Shown here piece by piece: positions 14,695 to 24,700 of a DNA stretch of 32,446 bases. Position numbers and translations under genes: made by a program. Position 1 is the first letter of the stretch; every line of letters begins with the position of its first letter. This stretch comes from a virus: positions 1 through 32,446 of IMG/VR virus record IMGVR_UViG_3300033148_000978; one strand, given 5' to 3'. The notes under the pieces were generated by a model. The model was not told where the DNA came from. It did no database searches and saw only the letters and a list, made by a program, of their open reading frames with translations.

Positions 14695-14988
14695 ATGAGA
14701 CAATGGTTATATAATAAAAACGCAGAGCCTACAATATTTACAGGACAAGAAGCTATTGATAAAGCATTGAAAGATGGATGGGTTGATACTCCAGCAGCAT
14801 TTAAAGAAAAGGATGCAATAGAAGCAACGGTTGTTACAAAAGTAAAAGCCATTGAAGCAATTGTTGTAGAAGAAGATAATCTTGACTCACTTGAACGTGA
14901 TGAACTTTATGAAATGGCAAAAGATGCAAACCTAAAAGTACCTTTTAATATAGGCAAAAAAACATTGTTAGCTAGATTAAGAGGATAG
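14695..14988 (+). CDS. Head-region protein with HeH/LEM-like C-terminus
   Basis: 97 aa. The N-terminus MRQWLYNKNAEPTIFTGQEA...ALKDGWVDTPAAF is a common phage pattern ('kWlYh.d..pkif.g.e...al.dGWvDtPa.f'). The C-terminus DELYEMAKDANLKVPFNIGKKTLLARLRG has the HeH/LEM-like helix-extension-helix spacing. It lies between coat and the gp4-like gene, where P22-like phages often have such a small protein, probably in head completion or DNA binding. The exact role is not established. The ATG overlaps the GGATACTAAG region of the preceding peptide gene. Confidence 0.68.
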   Translation: MRQWLYNKNAEPTIFTGQEAIDKALKDGWVDTPAAFKEKDAIEATVVTKVKAIEAIVVEEDNLDSLERDELYEMAKDANLKVPFNIGKKTLLARLRG

Positions 14989-14992
14989 GCAG

Positions 14993-15715
14993 ATGCTTAT
15001 CTCAAAAACAATTGACTCAGCACTTAGAAAAATTGGTGTTTTAACAGCACAAGATGAAGCAAGTCCGGCAGACCATCAGTTAGGCCTAGATACATTAAAT
15101 CGCATAATTGATGCTTATAATACAGAAAATCTAGTTATCACATATCTTGAAGATATTCCTTATTCTGCACCAACAGCAGGGTGGACAAACACTCTTACTT
15201 TTGGAATTGGACAAGACATTGATGAGCAAGCTCCAGTTCAAATCGAAAACTTGTTTTGGGCGCAAGGTGGAACAACTTATATTTCTGAGGATATGTCAAG
15301 CACTCAATGGGCAGATATAATTACGAAAGGCACTGTAAAAATACCAACAAGACACCACATTCAAAGAATGAATAATAATGACATTAAGATATATTTTGAT
15401 GCAATTCCTCAAGATGGTTTAGTATTACACCTACAAGCAAAAAGACCTTATACTGGAGTAAATGGAGAAGGAAATAATTATGTTCCAACAGATGATATTA
15501 ACTGGACTTTCGGTTTTGAAAAAATGTTAATGTATCGTTTAGCAGTAGAACTTGCACCTGATTTTGAAGTAAACGTATCAGACATTGTTTTGTCTTTAGC
15601 AATAGAGTCAGAAGCAAAATTAAAAGCATTTAATTATCAACCAATGACACTAGACTCAGATATTTCTCTTTCAAGCAGCGTACTCTACAGCAGAAGAACA
15701 AGCAGAAGGTACTAG
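14993..15715 (+). CDS. P22 gp4-like head completion / tail accessory protein
   Basis: 240 aa. Begins ISKTIDSALRKIGVLTAQDEASPADHQLGLDTLNRIIDAYN, the helical N-terminus of P22 gp4-type connector proteins; WTFGFEKMLMYRLAVELAP is another family block. P22 gp4 (166 aa) docks on the portal after packaging and closes the head; here the protein is longer, as in many environmental P22-like phages. It starts 4 bases after the previous stop and is followed directly by the gp10-like gene. Confidence 0.8.
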   Translation: MLISKTIDSALRKIGVLTAQDEASPADHQLGLDTLNRIIDAYNTENLVITYLEDIPYSAPTAGWTNTLTFGIGQDIDEQAPVQIENLFWAQGGTTYISEDMSSTQWADIITKGTVKIPTRHHIQRMNNNDIKIYFDAIPQDGLVLHLQAKRPYTGVNGEGNNYVPTDDINWTFGFEKMLMYRLAVELAPDFEVNVSDIVLSLAIESEAKLKAFNYQPMTLDSDISLSSSVLYSRRTSRRY

Positions 15716-17074
15716 ATGCCTCGATTAACTCAAGTTCCTTTTGTCATATCAAGCGGAAGCGCATATTCAGATAGAAATAATAGTACAGAATTACTTAATA
15801 TGTATGTTCAGATAGAAGAACAAGGAAGTAAAACAAATCATATTTTATTAAATACTTCTGGACTAGAATTAATTGCATCGTCTGATTATACTATTTATGG
15901 AGTATATGAATTTTTAACAGTAATTTATATAGCAACATCGGACTTTTTATATTCTTTTGAAGATGGAGTCTTGGTTAGTTTAGGTGCAGTAGATTTTACA
16001 AGACAAGTTGTTTTCTCAGATAATGGAATTGATTTAATGGTAGTTGGTGGAAATGGCTATGCGTATACTCCGACAACAGAAACATTTAAAAATATGGATA
16101 CAGAAGCAGGATGGTTTCCAGCAGACACAGTTGCTTACATGGATGGATATTTTATATTTAATCGTACTGGCTCAGGACAGTTTTTTATCTCTAAATTATA
16201 TAGTACAGAAATTGACCCTATTGATTGGGCAAGTGGTGAGTCTGCTCCAGATGATACAATCGGAGTTGTTGTAACTTCAAGGCAATTATGGGTTATTGGA
16301 GAAAGAACAGTAGAAGTATGGTATGACTCAGGAGACCCAGATTTTCCATTTACAAGAATAAGCGGTGCAGTAAGTGATATAGGGTGTGCAAATCATCAAA
16401 CATTATCAACTATAAAGACAGCAGTTTTATTTGTTGGAATTGATAATAAAGTTTATATGACAAGTGGTTACACTCCAAAAATTATTAGTACACCAGCAAT
16501 TGAAAAAAGCTTAATTAATTCAGAAAGAACAAAACTTATAGCTTTTTCATATACAGAAAATGGAGCATGGTTTTATGTGTTAACAATAGATGATAATCTT
16601 ACTTATGTGTATGACCCAGATACTGCACAATGGCACAGAAGAAAAAGTTCAACAATTGAAAAATGGAAAATAAGTGGAGCAATAAATATCTATGAAGATG
16701 GGAGTGCTATAGGTTTCGAGGGTAAAAACTTTCATTCTTTATCAATTGATGACTTAACTGAAAATGGAGACAGAATAAGAAGGGAAGCAATCACTCTTCC
16801 AGTAAATAAAACTGTCAATAGAATTAGAACTCACGAAGTCCAACTAGATATGGAAGGAGGCTTTGAAATTGAAGCTACGGTTAATTTACAACTTTCAAAA
16901 GATAGTGGTAAAACATGGGAAAATCAAGTTGAAGCAACAACAGGTGCAGTTGGAGAATATCAAAGAAGAGTTAGATGGTTGAGACTTGGACAGTCAAGAG
17001 ATACGATTTATAAAATCTCTACTACCGATGCGATACCAATTCGTATTCTTGGTTTATGGGCAAGGATTAGCTAA
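15716..17074 (+). CDS. P22 gp10-like packaged DNA stabilisation protein
   Basis: 452 aa (P22 gp10 is 472). The opening FVISSGSAYSDRNNSTELLNMYVQ and the block SRQLWVIGERTVEVWYDSGD are characteristic; many beta strands resemble the propeller-like tail hub. VSDIGCANHQTL and WHRRKSSTIEKWKI are further typical segments. Six copies would bind below gp4 to hold packaged DNA and attach spikes. It begins at the base after the previous stop and shares one base with the following start (TAATG). Confidence 0.87.
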   Translation: MPRLTQVPFVISSGSAYSDRNNSTELLNMYVQIEEQGSKTNHILLNTSGLELIASSDYTIYGVYEFLTVIYIATSDFLYSFEDGVLVSLGAVDFTRQVVFSDNGIDLMVVGGNGYAYTPTTETFKNMDTEAGWFPADTVAYMDGYFIFNRTGSGQFFISKLYSTEIDPIDWASGESAPDDTIGVVVTSRQLWVIGERTVEVWYDSGDPDFPFTRISGAVSDIGCANHQTLSTIKTAVLFVGIDNKVYMTSGYTPKIISTPAIEKSLINSERTKLIAFSYTENGAWFYVLTIDDNLTYVYDPDTAQWHRRKSSTIEKWKISGAINIYEDGSAIGFEGKNFHSLSIDDLTENGDRIRREAITLPVNKTVNRIRTHEVQLDMEGGFEIEATVNLQLSKDSGKTWENQVEATTGAVGEYQRRVRWLRLGQSRDTIYKISTTDAIPIRILGLWARIS

Positions 17075-17724
17075 TGGCTCTAACACCAATAGATGAAGTT
17101 TTTATCAAAAAAACACCACCTCCACCAGTACATGAAAGCATTGTAGGTGGCGGAAATAAAGCAACAACAGCATTTATTAGATATTTAACTGATGTACAAA
17201 AAGCAGATGGAAATATTTTTACAGAAATAAATAAGGTTATAGCTCAGGTGAATTTAAATATTGTAGAAATAAATTCACTTCAAGTAGAGTTAGATAACAC
17301 ACAAGGGGGTGCTGGATTAGATACTGATGGAAATTATATTCCTTTTATTGGATCAAACTATATTGACACAGCAATATCTCTTTCAGATGCAGATGATTTA
17401 CTAGATAAAGCAATTTTTGACAATTCAAGAGAGTTGATAATTGAAGTCACAGCAACAACAGCACTAAATGCAGAAAATCAACTTATTTTATGTGACGCAA
17501 CAAGTGAAGAGATTGATATTACTTTACCAGACCCTTCACTTTCTTTTGCTGATAGTAGGTCTTTTAAAATAGGAATTACAAAGGTTGATACAAGTGTAAA
17601 CGCTGTTAATATTTTACCCTTTGCGAGTGAATTAATAGTTGGTGAAACAAGCCAATATTTAGTGCTTGATGGTGAAGTGTTAAATTTTATAACCGATGGA
17701 ACAAATTGGTATTTGGAGAATTAA
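17074..17724 (+). CDS. Virion/tail protein, 216 aa
   Basis: A Pro-rich N-terminus (KKTPPPPVHESI) is followed by a helix (ATTAFIRYLTDVQKADGNIFTEINKVIAQVNLNIVEINSLQ) that may form a trimeric stalk, then a beta-rich C-terminal domain (ITLPDPSLSFADSRSFKIG...EVLNFITDGTNWYLEN) like those capping phage fibres. It occupies the place of the P22 needle gp26 but I cannot equate them. A tail fibre or needle role is an inference. Confidence 0.55.
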   Translation: MALTPIDEVFIKKTPPPPVHESIVGGGNKATTAFIRYLTDVQKADGNIFTEINKVIAQVNLNIVEINSLQVELDNTQGGAGLDTDGNYIPFIGSNYIDTAISLSDADDLLDKAIFDNSRELIIEVTATTALNAENQLILCDATSEEIDITLPDPSLSFADSRSFKIGITKVDTSVNAVNILPFASELIVGETSQYLVLDGEVLNFITDGTNWYLEN

Positions 17725-18963
17725 ATGAGTTTTTTAAGAAAAATACAGGCACAGATAGTTGATACAGGCGGTAGAAGTAATTTTATCGGAGTATTTGGCG
17801 AACAATGGGCAACAGATGTAAAGAACGATATATTAGCTCAGTTTAGTTACGGACAGAGTAGATTTGATTTAAAGCCTGAAGTAGTTACAAACGGCGGGAC
17901 AACAGGAATTGAAGAAGACAACCTTCTTACGGTTTCAACAGGAACAGATATAGCAGGGACATCATACATTGAGAGTTATAATGCAGTACGATATAGACCG
18001 GGACACACTATATTTTGTCATTTTACTGCTCTATGGACAGATATAACAAAAGCTGACACTCATCAATGGATTGGTTTAAATGATGGAATAAATGGTTTTG
18101 GAATTGGTTCAGAGGATGGTGTTATAGCAGTAGAACACATTAGAGATGGTGTACATACTCATATTGAGATTGACGATTGGAACGGTTCGGTTAATCCTGA
18201 TAATATTGTATGGAGCAATATAAATATCTTCAGAATAGCTTTTGGCTATTTAGGAATAGCACCTTGTACAATTGAAATGCTAGACCCCGCTAATGGAACT
18301 TTTAGGCCTTTACATACTTTATATTTTCATAATCAACAAACAGAAACACATATTCAATTACCATATCTTCCAATATCAATGAGCGTTGAGAATAATGGGA
18401 ATAACACAAATGTTGAAATTCGCTCAGGTTCTTGGCAGGCAGGAGTGATGGGATTATGTCAAGAGTGTGGGAGTAGGGGTTTTGGATATCCAACTTCGGC
18501 AGGTTCAGCAGCAATAAAAACAGCAATAGGAACAACACCTGTTGTTTTAGCTGGATTTAAAAGTGTTACGACTTTTGAGGGTTTTTCAAATAAGATTAGA
18601 GCGGTATTAAAAAAATTTAGTTATACGCCTTATGGTGCAAGTGTCGATACTTTAGTTACTGTTCAATTAGTCGGTGGCACAACAGTTACAGGTGGAACAT
18701 ATAACGATGTTGAAGCAGGGGAAAGCACACTAGAGGTAAATACTACTGCGACGGGATACACAGGCGGTCAATCAGGATTAACACTTTATGCTACAGCAAC
18801 AGCAAGTCAAGGGAATATACCGCCACAATCTACAGATGGAAATTTAGACGCAGTTGCTTTAGGTTTGTTTTTAGACCCAAGCCAAGAATACGCTATTATT
18901 GCATTTACTCAAGCAGGAACAGTCGATGTTGCTTGGACCGTAAATTGGAGTGAATTATTTTGA
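17725..18963 (+). CDS. Virion structural protein, 412 aa
   Basis: Begins FLRKIQAQIVDTGGRSNFIGVFGEQWATDVKNDILAQFSYG, then a beta-rich domain (SYIESYNAVRYRPGHTIFCHFTALW; QWIGLNDGINGFGIGSEDG) and a Gly/Thr-rich end. This resembles a widespread phage structural family in which 'ai.S.n.lRYrpGqg...rfTa.F' is conserved, usually next to tail genes; its role may be receptor or carbohydrate binding. I know no precise function. It ends this operon; a promoter follows. Confidence 0.6.
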   Translation: MSFLRKIQAQIVDTGGRSNFIGVFGEQWATDVKNDILAQFSYGQSRFDLKPEVVTNGGTTGIEEDNLLTVSTGTDIAGTSYIESYNAVRYRPGHTIFCHFTALWTDITKADTHQWIGLNDGINGFGIGSEDGVIAVEHIRDGVHTHIEIDDWNGSVNPDNIVWSNINIFRIAFGYLGIAPCTIEMLDPANGTFRPLHTLYFHNQQTETHIQLPYLPISMSVENNGNNTNVEIRSGSWQAGVMGLCQECGSRGFGYPTSAGSAAIKTAIGTTPVVLAGFKSVTTFEGFSNKIRAVLKKFSYTPYGASVDTLVTVQLVGGTTVTGGTYNDVEAGESTLEVNTTATGYTGGQSGLTLYATATASQGNIPPQSTDGNLDAVALGLFLDPSQEYAIIAFTQAGTVDVAWTVNWSELF

Positions 18964-18985
18964 TGTCAGAATTGTTTTAAAATAT

Positions 18986-18993
18986 GCTATAAT
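18986..18993 (+). promoter_or_regulatory. Late promoter, extended -10 (TGCTATAAT)
   Basis: AAATATGCTATAATAACG in the 47-bp gap before the GNAT gene; the third copy of the ATATGCTATAAT core. A T/A-rich block (TTGTTTTAAAA) lies upstream, with no -35. Confidence 0.6.
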
Positions 18994-19010
18994 AACGCAA
19001 AGGGTAAATA

Positions 19011-19415
19011 ATGGATTATGTTACAGAAGTTATCAAGAAGTTTGCACCAATAAACGGATTAGGAATTAAGCCTTCTGAAAATATCGAAGAAATAGTTGAG
19101 AACATACTACAAAACAAAGACATTATTTGCATAAAAAAAGATGGCAAAGGTGTTATTCTTGGGATACTATACCCTCTTTTTTATAATCCTGATGTTATAA
19201 TTGCTCAAGAGTTAGGATGGTGGGTTGAGCCAGAATACAGAGGTACATCAATAGGAATAAAACTACTTAAAGAATTTGAAAAAGAAGCAAAGGAGAAAGG
19301 TGCTGATAAAGTAATCATGTTTTACTTAGAAGCACAAACTCCAGATAAAATAGACTCTATTTTAAAAAGACTTGATTATAAGCACGTTGAATATAATATG
19401 GTAAAGGATTTATAA
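19011..19415 (+). CDS. GNAT-family N-acetyltransferase
   Basis: 134 aa. The acetyl-CoA-binding motif A lies in LGWWVEPEYRGTSIGIKLLKEFE (68-90), where RGTSIG (77-82) is the pyrophosphate loop; KGVILGILYPLFYNPDVIIAQEL forms strands 2-4, and the C-terminal part (LKRLDYKHVEYNMVKDL) is the usual motif B end. GNAT proteins are common beside tail and ejection genes of podoviruses; the substrate (virion protein, host protein or small molecule) is unknown. It heads the ejection-protein operon, sharing TAATG with the next gene. Confidence 0.82.
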   Translation: MDYVTEVIKKFAPINGLGIKPSENIEEIVENILQNKDIICIKKDGKGVILGILYPLFYNPDVIIAQELGWWVEPEYRGTSIGIKLLKEFEKEAKEKGADKVIMFYLEAQTPDKIDSILKRLDYKHVEYNMVKDL

Positions 19416-20098
19416 TGGCAATAAGTACAGCAGCAGCAATAATGGGTTCAGCAGCAGTTGGTGTTGTTGGGTCAGTTCTAGGAAGTAAATCACAAGCATC
19501 AGCAGCAGAAGCAGCAGCAGGAACATCAGCAGGCGCTCAAGCTTATAGTGCAGACATACAAAAAGAAATGTATGAGCAAACAAGAGCAGACCAAGAGCCT
19601 TGGAGAATTGCAGGAGAAAAAGCACTTCAAGCTATCCAAGAGCGACCAGACTTTGAATTTACAGCAGCAGATTTTGAGAACTTTAAAGACCCTGCTTATG
19701 ACTTTCGTGTGCAAGAGGGGATTAATGCTTTAGATAGAAGTGCAGCATCAAGAGGTAGACTTTTAAGTGGAGCTCAAGATAAAGCAGTAACTAGATACGG
19801 AAGTAATCTAGCCTCACAAGAATATATGAACGCTTTTAATCGTGCATTAACAACAGAAAATGTAAACTTAGCAAGAGAACAATCACTCGCAAATGTTGGT
19901 CAAAGTGCGACAAATGTTGTCTCTCAAGCAGGACAAGCAACAGCAGCAAACATTGGAAGTGGAGCAATTCAAAGTGCAGGACAGCAAAGCAATGCTTTAA
20001 TAGCAGGTGGACAAGCACAAGCACAAGGATATGCAGGAGTGGCAACAGCAGCTAATCAAGCAATAGGAAATTATCTTCTATATAAAGGAATTGAATAA
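19415..20098 (+). CDS. Ejection protein, P22 gp7-like
   Basis: 227 aa, against 229 in P22 gp7. A hydrophobic Ala/Gly N-terminus (residues 1-24, IMGSAAVGVVGSVLG) could enter membranes. The core has RADQEPWRIAGEKALQAI, DPAYDFRVQEGINALDRSAA, GRLLSGAQDKAVTRYGSNLA and YMNAFNRAL, a strong signature of phage DNA-transfer proteins, followed by an Ala/Gln-rich tail. It would be packaged in the head and injected to help form the trans-envelope conduit. First of three ejection genes, in the P22 order 7-20-16. Confidence 0.82.
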   Translation: MAISTAAAIMGSAAVGVVGSVLGSKSQASAAEAAAGTSAGAQAYSADIQKEMYEQTRADQEPWRIAGEKALQAIQERPDFEFTAADFENFKDPAYDFRVQEGINALDRSAASRGRLLSGAQDKAVTRYGSNLASQEYMNAFNRALTTENVNLAREQSLANVGQSATNVVSQAGQATAANIGSGAIQSAGQQSNALIAGGQAQAQGYAGVATAANQAIGNYLLYKGIE

Positions 20099-21795
20099 TG
20101 CCAACAGGAAGCCAATACGGAATAGATGTAGGTAATATTTTATCTACAGAGTCAGCAATAAAAACAGCGAGACTTAACCGAAAATCAAGAGAATTAAAAA
20201 TGGAAAAAGAAGAAGCAGGAACATTATTGAGAAAAAATGTTCTTGACATAGGTCAAAACCTTTTACAATCTAAAGAAGCAATGATAGCAGAAGGAATTGA
20301 AGGTCCAGCACCAAAGCCATTAGAAACTTTATCACAAGAAGAAGTAAATAGATTAAGTTCTATCGCTCCTATAGTTGCTGGTGATATTGAAAAAGCAGAA
20401 AAAGTAAAGCAAAGAGAAAGCTCTTTAACTAAATATTTTGAAAGCAAGGGTGTGCCAAAAGAAGAAGCGGTACTTAGAGCAAGTGGATACAATAAAGAAA
20501 TTGACACATTCAATAAAGAATTTCAAGCAAAAGATAAAGTTACACAGCAAAATATCAAAAATAATTTAGCGCAACAAGGTCAAGCAATTCAAACAGTTCT
20601 TGAAACAAGCGCTCAAAACCCTCAAGCTGCAAATAAAATGTTTACTGATTATAGAGCAGATACTAATGAACAAATCAAATCTCTTTTAAGAGAAGGTAAA
20701 ACTAAAGAAGCTGATGCTTTACAATCAAGCCTTGACAAAATACCATCATCTTTAATTAAAACAGATGGAAGTTTTGATACTGAATTTCTTATGCTATCTT
20801 TATCTAAAATAAGTACAAGCTTAACAGATGCAGAGTCATGGGAAAAGCAACAAACAGCAGAAACAATTCAAGAAAATAAACTTGCTATAGAAAGAGAAAA
20901 AGCAAAAACTCCTAAGAAACAAACAAAAAGAGAATTTCAACAACTAATGGCAGAATTAGATAAAGAAACTGACCCAGCCAAAAGAAAAATGATTGAAGCT
21001 AGATTGGCAACACTATCACAGCCTAAAATGAAAGCACTCGGCGATGATATAAGAGTAATCACAGAAAAAAGAAATACTTTTGCAAGTAAGATGGGATTAA
21101 AAGACCCTTACGAATTATCAACAGTTGATACAAGGGAATGGACTCCAGAGCAAAGAGCAGAAGGAAACGATGTAGCTTCTATTATCATTAGAGGTCTTAA
21201 GGCCAACGCAAAACAAGTTGAAAAGAAAATGGGCGAGTATGGAGCAATGGCAGGACAAATGCAAAACGCTATTGACGCTTATCAAGATGTAGGACAATTT
21301 AGAGCAGCCGATGAAGCAACTAAAAAATACTTCTCTAACTATTTTGGACTTTCAGAAGATGAGTTAAAATCAACAGAAGCGGCACAATCTTTTCAATCAA
21401 TGATGAATATTAAAATTAAAGCAGATAGTGGCTCAGCTGTATCAGGTCAAGAAATGGTTAGAAATGTTTTAGAGACAGCATCGACATTTATGACAAAAGA
21501 AAGAATACTAATGGGTATTAGAAATGTTGCAAAAAGATATAGCGGAGAATTAAAAGCACTCAAAAAAGTAATGGGTCCAGTAGCTTTTAATCTTAAATAT
21601 GGAACGACATTAAAGAACTATGAAGAAATAGCAAATGCTACAAAAGATAGTGAAGTTAAAAAAGGTGATAAACTTTCAGAACTTAGAAAGACTAAAAAAG
21701 TTCCTAGACAAACTTTATATAACCAAATAAAAGCACAAAGACCAAACGCAACAGATGCACAAATAAACGCTTATTTAACAAAAAAAGGGTACTAG
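20098..21795 (+). CDS. Ejection protein, P22 gp20-position
   Basis: 565 aa, almost entirely helical, Lys/Glu/Gln-rich, with little hydrophobic core (TARLNRKSRELKMEKEEAGT near the start; QIKAQRPNATDAQINAYLTKKGY at the end). Length (P22 gp20 is 471), composition and position between the gp7-like and the giant ejection gene support an internal virion/DNA injection role. Sequence similarity to gp20 itself is not obvious to me. It shares TAATG with the gene before and abuts the next start. Confidence 0.68.
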   Translation: MPTGSQYGIDVGNILSTESAIKTARLNRKSRELKMEKEEAGTLLRKNVLDIGQNLLQSKEAMIAEGIEGPAPKPLETLSQEEVNRLSSIAPIVAGDIEKAEKVKQRESSLTKYFESKGVPKEEAVLRASGYNKEIDTFNKEFQAKDKVTQQNIKNNLAQQGQAIQTVLETSAQNPQAANKMFTDYRADTNEQIKSLLREGKTKEADALQSSLDKIPSSLIKTDGSFDTEFLMLSLSKISTSLTDAESWEKQQTAETIQENKLAIEREKAKTPKKQTKREFQQLMAELDKETDPAKRKMIEARLATLSQPKMKALGDDIRVITEKRNTFASKMGLKDPYELSTVDTREWTPEQRAEGNDVASIIIRGLKANAKQVEKKMGEYGAMAGQMQNAIDAYQDVGQFRAADEATKKYFSNYFGLSEDELKSTEAAQSFQSMMNIKIKADSGSAVSGQEMVRNVLETASTFMTKERILMGIRNVAKRYSGELKALKKVMGPVAFNLKYGTTLKNYEEIANATKDSEVKKGDKLSELRKTKKVPRQTLYNQIKAQRPNATDAQINAYLTKKGY

Positions 21796-24700
21796 ATGGA
21801 TGAAGAACTACTTGCAGACTTTGATAGCTTTACCGCTCCAGAAGCAGATTTAGCACCAGTAGTTGAAACAGCACCGATTGTAGAAGCTCCAGTAGTTGAG
21901 CCGATAAGTGAAGCTGATCCAATGTTAAGCGACTTTGACACATTCACGCAAGTGGAACAACCGCAAATAGACCCAATAGAACAGCATCGACCTCCAGAAG
22001 TAGATGAAAACACATGGCAAGATATAAGAAGTCGTGTAAGCAAACTTTTAACAGAATATACACCACTTGGAGCAATCCCAGCAATGGGTGCTGAATTAGT
22101 TGCGGAAGGTATGCAAAAAGAAGGAAGTCAAGTTGCGGAAGCAATGTCTGTTAAATCAAGACTTGAGAATATCGACTTTGCTTATTCTGATTTAGCGGAT
22201 ACTTTTAAGGCAGCTACTGGAGATAAAGAGTCCGAACAATTACTAAAAACAAAACAAAATAAATTAAATGATGAAGTTGTATCTATTTTAGATGATAGAG
22301 GGATAGAGTCATACAATGATAATGGTAAGTTAAAAGTCGTAATAAAAGACGAAGACGGAAATGATACACTTCACGATTTAGATGATGAAGTCCTAGATAG
22401 TGTTTTAGGTGGATTTAAAGCAAGTGCTGGAGAAATAGGCGGTGCAATAATCAGTGCAACAGGTGGAGCAGTTCAAGCACAAAGAATGTTACCATTAACA
22501 GCAACACCGCAACAAAGAGCAGTTGCAGGAACAGTTGGCGCACTTGGAGCAGGATATGTTGGTGCAACAATAGGAAGAGCAACAGATTTAATCCGTAATG
22601 CGATTTCGCTAAATAAAGAAATAGATGCGAAAGAAGTTTTAACAAAGTCGCTAGAAGCAGGAACAGCAGATATAGCAGGAACAGTAGCAGTTGGAGCAAT
22701 AGCAAAAGGCGTGAGCAAAGCAGTTGCACCACTTGGAAAAGCCTTTGATAAAGCAAAAACACTTATCAAACAAGGTAATTTATCAGGTGCAAAAAAGCAA
22801 ATTATGAAAGACTTTGATCTTACTGATGCAGATATAGATAAATTATATAAAAATGTAGCAAAAGATGTTGAGTACGCAGAAGATTTAACTGGAGATGATT
22901 TGCTAAGAGCAAAATTAACAGCGACAATGCAACAGCAACCTCAAGGGTTAGAGCCATTAAGACAAGCTATTAAGAAAAACACTAAAGCAGCGATTGAAAC
23001 AAGCAAAGAAATTAATATGAGAGCAAGAGAAGTTATGAACTCAGCTTCACAATTTGCTAAAAAACCAAGTGCAATTGGAAAGAGTGTAGAGAAGTACGAA
23101 AAAGCAGTACTAGAAAATTATGGAGAAGTTAGAAGTTTAATCGATGAAGCATTACCATTTCATAAATCAGATTTAGATACTGCTTCTTTCAAACCAACAT
23201 TAGATGATTTAAACAAAAGAGTTGTTGATCCAACAGTTAAAGAAAAACTAACAAACCTTGCGGAGTCTTTAGCTTCACAAAAATCAGACACTGTAGATGA
23301 TTTAATCGGAATAAGACAACAATATAATAAGTTCTATGGTAAAAACATACAACACTTTGATACTAAACCAGATAAAGAAGCATTAAAAAGCATTCAAGAT
23401 ACTATAGATGCTAAAATTGATGAAGCTCTTAACACATTACCTGAAAACATAAGCAAATCTCTTAAAGGTGCTTTTACAGATGCTAAGCAAAAGTATGTGA
23501 AAATGTTTAAAACTCAAGATACTGCAACTTATAATGCAATCTTTAGAAAAGGTGCAAGTGAAAGCGATATTGCAAATTCATTAATAAAGTATTCTAAAGC
23601 AGCAGATAAAGACTTAGAGACTGTTTTAAGTAAATTATCTACCGTTCAAAGAACAAAAGCAGAGTTTGGTGTCATTAATAAAATGGTAAAAGACAATCTT
23701 GCAAAAGGCGAAGCTAAAGCAGTTGACTTTGCACAATTAGCAGAAGACATTGGAACATCAAAAGAAATATTTAAGACACCAGAAGCAAAACAATTTATTA
23801 AAAATATTGAAGGTTTTAATACTAAATTTGCAAAAGATATTGAATTACAATCAGCAGCATTAGGTGTAACAGAAAAAACAAAAAAGAATATTGCAACAAG
23901 TGTTGAAGGTAAAGCAAGAATGGTTATAGCATCTAACTATTTTGAAGCGTTTCAAAGATTATTTCCAAGTGAAACAGGAAGAAGATTATCACTACAAAAA
24001 GCAATCGAAATGTCACTAGAAAAGTCAAGAACACCAAGAGAGTTCTTTTTCAACGCATCAAAGATAAAAGGTATGCCAAATAAGGACAGAATAGCACTTA
24101 AAAAGGCGATTAAAGAAATAGGCGAGCAAGAGCATAGATTGAAGGTTAAAGCTCAAATAGAGCAGGATAGAGTAGCTAAAGAAACTGCAACTAAAAAAGA
24201 AAAGAAGATACTTACAGAAAAAGAGTTTCATAAGGCTAAATGGGAAGAGGCTAAAGCAGAAAGAGCAAAAGAAATTGAAGCCGAAAAGAAAGGTCCATCA
24301 ATCGAAGAGTCAAAAGAAGCTGCAAGAAAAGCAAAAAAGAAACTTCCTCCACAAGCACAAAAAGTAAAAGATGCAAGTGTTCCAGAAATAGGAGCAGAAG
24401 CAGATAGTGAAAAGAAAGCGGTTAAAAATATGTTTGCTAAAAATACTTCTGATAAATACAAAGGAATGAGCAAATCAGAAATTGCAGAACTTGACAGAAT
24501 GGATGCACAAGCACTCATGGATGAAGCTAACTCAGTTTTTGCAAAAGGTGGGGATAATTTAGCTGCAGGTTTAATCGCAGGAATTGAAAAAGACGAAGAT
24601 GGAAACATAACTTTTGATCCAGAAAAATTTGTTTTAGGACTAGGCGGATATACAGCAGTTAAAGCACTTGCTAAAAATAAAACTATTCAGAAAGAGTTTA

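Noticed and set aside
19427-19520. GCA-rich tandem repeat as a microsatellite
   Set aside because: It is explained by runs of alanine codons in the N-terminus of the gp7-like protein.
24228-24608. Long minus-strand open frames opposite the ejection and structural genes
   Set aside because: They are Ser/Phe/Leu-rich reverse complements of Lys/Glu-rich coding sequence with no ribosome-binding sites; the frames at 22451-22769 and 12473-13306 on the minus strand are of the same kind.
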